Under the pieces are notes generated by a model. It was not told where the DNA came from and made no database searches. It saw only the letters and a list, made by a program, of their open reading frames with translations. Shown here one piece after another: positions 57,222-64,000 of a stretch of DNA of 64,000 bases. Each line of letters begins with the position of its first letter. Position 1 is the stretch's first letter. A program made the position numbers and the translations under genes. This stretch comes from G965216255 sp965216255 (GTDB taxonomy: Bacteria; Bacteroidota; Rhodothermia; Rhodothermales; Bin80), in contig OZ244148.1 in assembly GCA_965216255.1 (NCBI GenBank), positions 1,736,001 through 1,800,000 of the forward strand, read 5' to 3'.

Positions 57222-59672
57222 TCACTGGAGCTGGATGCGCAAGACCCGGTTGTCGAGCCATGGGATGGGATGGGCCGCGTCCGTGTAGCCTGCTGCCAGG
57301 AGGTACGGGTTGTTGGCCCGTCGGGGCAGCGTGACGAGGATGTCGTCGGCGCGGATCTGGATGTTGGCTCTGGTTCGGACCAGCTTCTCGAAGAGGGTGC
57401 GCGGCTTGGCTGTTTCCATGCCGCGGGCTATGCGCCGGGCAAGTAGGCGGTAAAGGGTACTGGCCATGAGGGTCAACTGCAGGTCGACCTCTATCTTGAG
57501 GGGCACGGCCGAGCTGAGCGCATCCATGTGGAAGAAGTCGATGGCATCGGCGAGCGTGTTTTCGATGATCATGCGCCGGGCGTAGCGGTCGATGAGCTTT
57601 GCGGCCGACACCTCCATCTGATTGGTGATCAAGAGCGTCGGCTTGTCGTGTCCCAGGTCGGTGATAGCAATCTGCCGGAGGGGCTCTTTGTAGCCGCGGA
57701 CGCGGACCTTTTCTTCCAGGATGCGCGGCGTGCGGAAGGTGCGTCCCACATTGGTGAGGCGGATGCACCGCCACTGGTTCTGGGGCATCTCCTGCAGGGC
57801 GGCCACCATCTTGGGGGAACGCCTGCGCAGGGTAAGGAAGGCGATGCCGCGCTCGGTCAGCTTCTGCAGGCTTGCATACGTGGTAAAGGTGCTGTCAAAG
57901 ACCAGCTCACGGGGCAGCGCTCCGGTGCGCTTGTGCCAGAAGTCGACAAAGTGCAGGAGCTGGTCGTGACGGCTGTCCTTGCGCACGGTAGCGTCGGCGT
58001 AAACGAAGAGCCGCGCATCCACATCGCGCACCACCAGCGAGAGGATGCCCCTCTGGCTACGGCTGCGCTTGGAGACATAGTGCTTCTCGGCCAGGGCATC
58101 GTCGCCATGGTAGGGAATGGTGTGGAAGTCCAGGTCAAAGGAATCTCCTTTCCCCAGCACGACGCCGAGCCAGCGCGCGGCATCGCAGTAGGCCCCGGGT
58201 TTCCCCGGGGCCCCCGCACAGATCCGGACGTGCCCGTTAAGGCATCCGGCTCCTCCCTCAGGTCGCGCCGCCGCGCATGACGTTAATGGGCCGGCTAACC
58301 AACCCATAGCCGTAACCGAACCATCCCATGTGACACACGAAGTCCGGCTCTGCGTCCGGTGTGTGTTGGGTTGTCCGATTTCCCCTCGGGTGCGACGCTT
58401 CGCTCCACCAACTCCGCCGCGCGGTCCTCCGCGCTTTGTTCGCCGGCTTCATCGCTACTATCATCGCATCTGACTCCTCCTCGCCGTTCATCCTCCGCTC
58501 GGCAATGCCTTGGCTTTGGCGGCCCCGCCCTAAGCGCTGGGCAGCGAGGAGGCCTCCCAGGTCCCAACCTTGTACGTACATACGTGCCTGAGTTCTTGGA
58601 CGCCGCGGAGCCCTCTTGAACCTCACCATATCGGTCCAATCAGTATTGCCTTCAGCCAACACGAGGACTTCGGCACTCCGAACAATGGTCCTTTCGGCGC
58701 TCATTAGCTCCGCCCATATGCACCCCTGCCGACGCTTCGCCCGTTCCCTCACGAGAACGACCGCACGGCTTGGGGAGAGATATGGATTGGTTATATCCTT
58801 TACCACAGAGGACTTACACCTCCTGTACTTGGCCAGTTAGCCTGGCGCACCGCGTGCCAGCCTTCCATGAGGCGGCGGATGTTGTCTGGATGCACGCGGC
58901 AGGATTACTCGGTGAGAGTGCTGCGCTTGGGCATGGCACCCAGTCCGGCAAACAGGGCCAGTCCGGGATCCAGCACATCGGCCATGGCATGCGAATTGCG
59001 CCTCATGCCCCACAGCTTGAGGGCAAGCAGCGCCCGCACGGCACAGCCGGCGGGGATCATGACACTGCCGGGCATGCCGCTGGCCCTGAGCAGGCCATCG
59101 AGGTCCATGCGGCCCAGATCGTGTGCGAAGAGGAAGAGGCCGCCGAAGTCGCTCGTAAAGCGGCGCTGCGACAGATCCAGGCTGCGACGATCCGCCGCTT
59201 CCGCGCGGTGGGCCGTGACGCGGTCGAAGCGTTCGCGCAGGGTACGCCGGTGCAGTTTGCCGAAGCCCGCCTGGCGCAAGGTGCGTCCTACGGTAGAGGA
59301 GCTTACGCCAAGGCCTTCCCTGCGAAGGGTGGCGCAGATGTCAGCGACAGACTGGTTTTGATGCTTTCGCAGCTGAAGGATGCGCTTTTGCCTGCGGATG
59401 CGCACGCGATTGGCAGCGCGCTTGCCGGTCTGGGACACCGCCGGCGCTTCCTTTCGCCGTTTGTCGGGCAAAAAGAAGGGCATGTCGGGGTTCTTTCGGA
59501 ACTCGGAGCAGAGGTTACGAACGGTGCCGTAGGAGAACCCGAAGCGTTTGGCTACATCGCGCAGGGGGAGCTTGTCGACGAAGGCGGCGCGGAGGATTTC
59601 GTAGCGCGTGTGGGCGTTGTTTTGTGGATTGAGGAAGGGGGAGGCGAGGTCGGTCATAAGAAGAAGCGCCAT
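57222..59672 (-). pseudogene. DDE transposase gene split by a group II intron and carrying a stop codon
   Basis: Exon 1 (59672-58851) encodes a helix-turn-helix (LRDVAKRFGFSYGTVRNLCS), a second DNA-binding stretch (LGVSSSTVGRTLRQAGFG) and the start of the DDE region (ALKLWGMRRNSHAMADVL, GAMPKRSTLTE). It reaches a TAA at 58905-58907 and continues SCRVHPDNIRRLMEGWHA. Exon 2 (58187-57222) continues CDAARWLGVVLGKGDSFDLD, FHTIPYHGDDALAEKHYVSK, the FDSTFTTYASLQ Asp segment and YARRMIIENTLADAIDFFH with the catalytic Glu. Removing 58188-58850 joins the exons in frame, giving about 595 codons with one internal stop. The exact IS family is unclear; the C-terminal part resembles IS4-superfamily DDE proteins. 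Confidence 0.78.
58188..58850 (-). mobile_element. Compact group II intron lacking a reverse transcriptase
   Basis: Read on the minus strand, the 663-nt insert begins GTGCGCC (58850-58844), the GUGYG-type 5' end. It contains the AAGTACAGGAGGTGTAAGTC stretch of domain I. Near its 3' end lies a domain V hairpin (58252-58220) with the AGC triad in GAGCCGGA, the UGCC/GGCA upper helix and the CG bulge. Domain VI follows: GGGGCCCCGGG, GAAA loop, CCCGGGGCC. It ends CCTAC (A-Y) at 58188. The region usually followed by the intron-encoded protein has only the vestige MNGEEESDAMIVAMKPANKA; no reverse transcriptase is present. No unpaired A is evident 7-8 nt from the 3' end, so hydrolytic splicing would have to be considered. 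Confidence 0.75.
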
Positions 59673-60107
59673 ACGTCTGTTATTACCACCAAACTACAGA
59701 CAATACTTCACACATGCACATCTGGGGTTCGAACGGGCACAAAGCGAACAAGAACGGACAATATCGGGACTTAGTCCCACTATTTGACGGATCAAGGGTC
59801 CCGACGAGAGGTGAGGTTGTCAGGGCTGAGGTTACATACGTGAAGTGACGTTATACATCATAATCATCGCACTACTGACAACGTAGCGACGAAAGACACC
59901 AGATAAGCCTGAAAACGGCAGAAATTGCACCACCCATTGTCACCTACCTATCTTGCTTGGGAATCGAGGCTAGGTCCGTCAGACTCCGACAATCCTGAAA
60001 ATTGCCCCTGAAATGCCCTGCTGGAGCCCTCCACAAGCCAGAAGGCATTTTCGGCCAGACACCACATAAATGCCTTATCTTTGTTGCGGCATTGTTAATA
60101 CTTCGCT
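59673..60107. other. Gene-free stretch between the split transposase and the IS66 remnant
   Basis: Contains the 5' flank of the split transposase gene, and no coding frame I can support. A ggttcgaac motif at about 59727 resembles a tRNA T-loop, but no surrounding cloverleaf can be built. Confidence 0.4.
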
Positions 60108-60427
60108 GTAAGCGTCCGGTGAACCTGCCCAGCTATCGGCTGGAGGTCTCTAAGAGGCGCCAGGAGGCCGACCCTCAAGCAGAGGCCGCTCCCGCAGAAG
60201 CCTTGCCGTCCTGACGCCGTCCTCGCGGTCATAGCTACTCCTGATCCGCCATAGGCTCCAGGACAGACCCGGTCCTGCCACATGCCGCGTGCAGACCGCT
60301 GACCTGTTCGGCGGGCGGGAGGAACTCATGCAGTCCCGGCCTTACGCGAACGCAGCCGTTTCCAGGGGCCATGTTTCCCTCCCGTCGTTACCCGTGCCGG
60401 CCGGGGTCAAAAAACTGAACTCGGCTT

Positions 60428-60471
60428 CGAGATTCGAAGCTTCGCAGCTAGCTGCGAAGCCTCGAATCTCG
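60428..60471. repeat. 44-bp palindrome
   Basis: Two arms of 22 bases, complementary except for one pair (A at 60438 against C at 60461), meet without a spacer at GCAGCT|AGCTGC. No T-run follows, so it is not a standard terminator. Confidence 0.85.
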
Positions 60472-60533
60472 GCCTGCCTTCTTGACCATATCTTAATTGT
60501 CGTCGATGCCCTTTACTATTGACCTTGATCATC

Positions 60534-60954
60534 ACCCGACATCGGGTCCTTCCCTAGGCCCGAGTGCACCAGAGCGCACAGGCCGTCAAAGCTCTTGCGC
60601 ATGTCGGTGGGCTTGCCGTACAGATAGTACCGGTGAGAAGGCCCCAGCCCGATCATGGCTTAGCCAGCGTCGCCAAGAACAAGGAGGATACCGGCACGAA
60701 GAAACGCAGCCGCACCCCGCTCGGATAGGCCACCTCCATCTGTAGCTGCTCACGTGGAGCAGCGGCCCCTATCCCAGGAAGGCTGCGCCTTCGGATGCAG
60801 CGGCCTTCTTACCATACTTGTGCCGCCAGTAAGACAGCTGCGAACGGCAGATTCCGTGCTCGGCACAAAAGGCCTCCGCTGTCTGGCTCCCCGCCAGGTA
60901 CTGTGCTACCAGCGGAAACATTTCTTCCGCCGTGCGTCTGGGCTTGCGCATCAA
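60534..60954 (-). pseudogene. tnpA and truncated tnpB of the IS66 derivative
   Basis: tnpA starts at 60954 (MMRKPRRTAEEMFPLVAQYL) with the helix-turn-helix SQTAEAFCAEHGICRSQLSY. It loses frame near 60769, after AAASEGAAFLG; the remainder continues in another frame with LQMEVAYPSGVRLRFFVPVS. tnpB starts at the ATG at 60656 (MIGLGPSHRYYLYGKPTDMR), continues KSFDGLCALVHSGLGKDPMS and is cut off after MSGD near 60534. Both genes are non-functional. The sequence differs clearly from the intact copy at 54775-55406, so the two elements are separate arrivals. Confidence 0.8.
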
Positions 60955-61295
60955 TCGTGGGCTTTGATCCTCTCGTCAGGCAACAATCTCCTGACCAGCC
61001 CTTCACCCACGCAAGGTGTGCTTCACCAGACGCTTACTGGACTCTACGGGCTTATTCAACGGCAGAGGTACGTCTTCGTGGTACGCCTTTGCCTCGAAAC
61101 CAGGCCATTCGCGAGATTCATAGCCCTGCATCCACGCCCAAACCAGCCTTGCAGCAGGCTCCAAGAAGATATTGCTGCCTTGCAACCGAATATACCATTT
61201 CCGGCAGGCCATTTGTCCATTGTTTACACCTGTATACTTGTGGCTGGTGAATAATCCGGGCTGCACCACACACTTGCTCCCGATTTAGAACGCGG

Positions 61296-64000
61296 CTACC
61301 ACACTTTAACAAAGCTACCGTCAAACGTTTCAAGACGGTCATCCATCGCAACATGTACGCGATACAGATATGACCCAGGAGCCAATCCTCTTGTGTCTAT
61401 TTCTAAAGCGTGGCTACTACCCGCCGCAAATTGCTTCGCAGGCAAATACAATTGCCTACGACCAAGAATGTCATAAATATCGACGCTCACATTCGCTGCT
61501 GAAGGGAGACTGATAGTAACCCTCGTCTCTGAACTCGTAGGATTAGGATATGCCGGCTGTAACAATAGCACACCTATTGCCTCATCCACGTTTTCTCGCA
61601 AAGTTACCTGTGGCGGCAAAAAGACGTTTCCATCCATACTTATACCCCAAATGCCCATATCCCCACTAGAACCATAAATATACAATGCAATTGACTGATA
61701 GGCTACATGTCTCAAATCGACTTCAAACCTGCTAACTATATCTAACGTACTATGCGAATACACTTCAACGATATAGTTCATAGGATCAATTGATGTATAG
61801 GCACTTACGTCCCCATATCCTATGTCTTTACCAATATAGCCAACGACATTGTTAGCATTTTGCGGGTCTAGCAGGCGTAAGTCAATTTGGCCGATTCCAG
61901 ATGCTCCATTAAGCGCATACACGTCTACAGTCGGGTTAGAATTGCGAACCGTAATCACACCTTCTACAACTGTGTTCGCGATTTCCCGCTCGCTTCCGAA
62001 CATAAGGATATCGTATGCTTGGCCGACTTCTAACGCAATCGTGCTTGAAGCAAAAGGACTAGTATTGTCGAAGTCTGCATGATCTACAAAGTCGAAATCG
62101 TATTTACCCTCCTCGAAAGAATCAAATGCACTAGCAGATCCGAAGGCCCAGTCATCCAAGTACAATTGGCCATCGATATACACATCGACGATCGCGTCGG
62201 CAACACTATGAATGAGCCTTACACGAGCTACCGGATCAATCCTTGTATCCCACAAGTGCTGCGCGTTGTCAGCGTTATGGAGAAAATCGGCTTTGCTTTT
62301 TCCTGCAATGAGCGCAAAGGCCAATTCAACCGATTCGTTGGGCTGCAAACTAATTGGGCCTGTGCCGGTCAATAAACCCCAATCTGAAGCGTTTGAGCTA
62401 GGAAATTTGATCCCGTCAGATAAAGCGAGCCATTTAAGCTCATCTCTAACGAGAAAGGCGATTGTACGGCCGAGATCAACTGCTTGCATGTGCAAGGGCG
62501 ATCCGCGTGTCAAGACGCGTGTGCCCACAATCATTGTAGGATCCGATACGGAATTCTGCTGAACAAGTACGTCATGGCTACCGTACAACCGAGCAAAATC
62601 ATGCGTGACTGCCGTGCGTCCGGTCCCCCAATCTAAGTACAGTCCGAAGTGAAGATTGTCCACGACGTCCTGGGTTGAATTGGCTACGGTATACTTAAGT
62701 ACGATAAAATCTTCATGCGAAATCCCTGTATCAGTTAAACCGTGTTGAGTGATTTCTATTCCGATTGGATTCCTAGCCGCAGAATCAATCATCGAAATGA
62801 CGCTTTCCTCCTTTGTAAACTCTCCTGGTGAAGTGATGGAAAAGACGGCGTTTGATGTTGGCACAAAGTCTGTGATTTCTTTCAAGGTTCCCTCACTTCT
62901 TCCTAGCGTAATACAGTCAGACAGAGACTCTGGGCTGGTTGCAACTACTAGGCCTCCTTGAAACAATAACTGTCGAGGTGTGCCGGTAGCATCCAAAGCG
63001 ACGAATCCATTTCCCCGACGATCGCTAAAGTCAAGGTATCCAATATTACCTTCGCTCGTGAGCGAAACTTGAAGCGCTCCAGAATCGTGAGTGACTATTT
63101 GCGCAGGGTTGGCTTCTAGGCGCAATATCCCGGTAGCATCCGAGTTAACATCTGTGCTTGCGCTCAGAATTAACTCTAAGGAATGTCTGTAAGGCACATC
63201 CTCCGCAATGTCAAATGAGAAGGTCAGACTTCGACTTTCGCCTGATACAACAGCACCTAGATTGAGCTCCGCAATTGTAAACGCAACATAAGGAGACGTG
63301 GTCTCTATTTTGGCAATTACACTAGCCGCGTCCGCTAAGAAATTCCTATAGGTAGCGGTCACCGAAACGGATTCTCCGCGATGAATGAGACCATCCGCAT
63401 TATTGTCGTGAACTTCTGTACCCAATACGCGAACGGCTGGAAAGTCCATCTCGGAAACGGCCCGAAAAGCATTTGCACGCCCGCGCCCGAATAGCCCGTG
63501 AAAGCTAGGCGCATAGAGACGATCAATACTATCTGCCGTAAACCGAATCTGTTCACGTATTTGGTCTGGAGAAAAGTTGGGGTAGATCGTTTTGACAAGG
63601 GCTGCAATACCAGAGACCAGCGGAGTTGAAAAGGACGTACCGTCTGCCGCACCATATTCTGAATTTGGAAGCGTGCTTAGAATTCCTTCACTCCCTGCAA
63701 GTACATCCACGGACCTTCCATAGCTAAACCTATTGGCATCTGAATCCTCCACGGTTCCACCAACACTCAGTGTAAACGGATAACTGGCCGGATACCGTGG
63801 ATCATGATCCAAGTTGACGCCAGAATTACCAGCAGCGGCAACAACTAAGGCACCCGCCTCATGCGCGGCCAAATAGGCCATAGCTGCTGTTTGCGAATAG
63901 ATGCGAGTAGTAAAGCTAGCATTAATTATATCCGCGCCATTGATTGCCGCATAAAGAATACTTTCCAAGTCATGACAGATTGCACCGCCGTCATGACAGC
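61296..64000 (-). CDS. Subtilisin-like (S8) serine peptidase with type IX secretion sorting domain (5' end outside window)
   Basis: The frame is open to the window edge, giving about 900 codons without the N-terminus. The first visible part, GGAICHDLESILYAAINGAD, leads to the oxyanion-hole segment VVAAAGNSGVNLDHDPRYPA and the catalytic Ser in GAADGTSFSTPLVSGIAALV; the catalytic Asp (and probably His) lie upstream. Several beta domains follow (including FDSFEEGKYDFDFVDHAD), and the chain ends with a Por-type sorting domain: LQPAYPNPTSSETRVTISLP, VDIYDILGRRQL and GLAPGSYLYRVHV. It is thus predicted to be exported by the type IX system and attached to the surface or released. GC content is distinctly lower (near 45 percent by eye) than in most of the window, suggesting transfer or a different history. 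Confidence 0.9.
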   Translation of the reverse strand, partial: CHDGGAICHDLESILYAAINGADIINASFTTRIYSQTAAMAYLAAHEAGALVVAAAGNSGVNLDHDPRYPASYPFTLSVGGTVEDSDANRFSYGRSVDVLAGSEGILSTLPNSEYGAADGTSFSTPLVSGIAALVKTIYPNFSPDQIREQIRFTADSIDRLYAPSFHGLFGRGRANAFRAVSEMDFPAVRVLGTEVHDNNADGLIHRGESVSVTATYRNFLADAASVIAKIETTSPYVAFTIAELNLGAVVSGESRSLTFSFDIAEDVPYRHSLELILSASTDVNSDATGILRLEANPAQIVTHDSGALQVSLTSEGNIGYLDFSDRRGNGFVALDATGTPRQLLFQGGLVVATSPESLSDCITLGRSEGTLKEITDFVPTSNAVFSITSPGEFTKEESVISMIDSAARNPIGIEITQHGLTDTGISHEDFIVLKYTVANSTQDVVDNLHFGLYLDWGTGRTAVTHDFARLYGSHDVLVQQNSVSDPTMIVGTRVLTRGSPLHMQAVDLGRTIAFLVRDELKWLALSDGIKFPSSNASDWGLLTGTGPISLQPNESVELAFALIAGKSKADFLHNADNAQHLWDTRIDPVARVRLIHSVADAIVDVYIDGQLYLDDWAFGSASAFDSFEEGKYDFDFVDHADFDNTSPFASSTIALEVGQAYDILMFGSEREIANTVVEGVITVRNSNPTVDVYALNGASGIGQIDLRLLDPQNANNVVGYIGKDIGYGDVSAYTSIDPMNYIVEVYSHSTLDIVSRFEVDLRHVAYQSIALYIYGSSGDMGIWGISMDGNVFLPPQVTLRENVDEAIGVLLLQPAYPNPTSSETRVTISLPSAANVSVDIYDILGRRQLYLPAKQFAAGSSHALEIDTRGLAPGSYLYRVHVAMDDRLETFDGSFVKVW

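Larger units (their letters stand above)
60108..61037 (-). mobile_element. Internally deleted IS66 derivative
   Basis: The ends read GTAAGCGTCCGGTGAA from 60108 and, on the minus strand, GTAAGCGTCTGGTGAA from 61037, the IS66-type terminal repeats. Only 930 bp lie between, instead of about 2.5 kb. tnpA and the first third of tnpB remain at the right end (minus strand); tnpC is gone and is replaced by about 400 bases of unrecognised sequence with a 44-bp palindrome. The flanking octamers (acttcgct and tggactct) do not match, so the element is old or rearranged. Confidence 0.75.

Noticed and set aside
59700..59760. tRNA-like T-loop motif ggttcgaac
   Set aside because: No five-base T-stem, anticodon arm or acceptor stem can be paired around it.
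57169..60107. Terminal inverted repeats of the split transposase element
   Set aside because: The sequence around 57169-57221 and 59673-59720 could not be paired convincingly, so I did not define element ends.
1..64000. CRISPR arrays, prophage genes, rRNA and tRNA genes
   Set aside because: No regularly spaced short repeats, phage structural genes or RNA genes were seen on either strand.

Overview
The window looks like a chromosome segment from a GC-rich member of the Bacteroidota/Rhodothermota lineage. The evidence is a subtilase ending in a type IX secretion (Por) sorting domain, a short GT5 starch-synthase-like gene next to a DUF4270 lipoprotein, a NagB/PIG-L fusion, an LptD-like protein directly behind a ROK kinase, and starts that mostly lack a clear Shine-Dalgarno. 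This is inference from gene content; no rRNA or marker phylogeny is available. Mobile DNA is dense and many insertion sequences are decayed, which suggests relaxed selection (for example a host-associated or small population).

Layout. 1-5.9 kb: 5' part of trigger factor, a large SNF2 helicase with an unrecognised gene upstream, and ogt. 6.2-22 kb is an accessory block: a Tn5-type transposase remnant abutting the C-terminal half of an MvaI/BcnI-like restriction enzyme, a small membrane protein, and then the centrepiece, a 2,477-residue protein (signal peptide, plant-type leucine-rich repeats, about fifteen Calx-beta domains, C-terminal outer-membrane barrel) on the minus strand. Its promoter and signal-peptide region is duplicated almost perfectly in inverted orientation beyond its 3' end, so the gene body lies between inverted repeats. 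A complete IS1634-type element sits in the right repeat; the left repeat preserves the empty site. Two decayed transposase genes follow, and the second cuts off a VPS10/BNR-repeat pseudogene.

23.5-50.2 kb is mostly ordinary and intact: YceI; a run of Tat-exported Gfo/Idh/MocA oxidoreductase, ApbE flavinyltransferase and a second oxidoreductase; an FG-GAP/LVIVD surface protein; a membrane Fe-S (HdrD/GlpC-like) protein; a minus-strand set of DUF1080, [2Fe-2S] and molybdopterin subunits; msrA; the NagB/PIG-L fusion; GT5 plus DUF4270 plus two envelope genes; a terminator; and eno, a divIC/ftsB-like gene, a ROK kinase and lptD, closely packed.

50.3-61.1 kb is a second mobile cluster: a frameshifted PKD-type surface protein gene, an ISNCY-type transposase, an IS66 element with a perfect 8-bp target duplication but an in-frame stop in tnpC, a transposase gene split by a compact group II intron without a reverse transcriptase, and an internally deleted IS66 carrying a 44-bp palindrome. 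The window ends in a lower-GC subtilase gene with a type IX sorting domain, open at the window edge.

The observations most worth following are the inverted-repeat architecture around the giant surface protein, the ORF-less group II intron whose predicted ends rejoin the transposase frame, and two metabolic enzymes whose signature residues are missing (NagB domain, ROK kinase).
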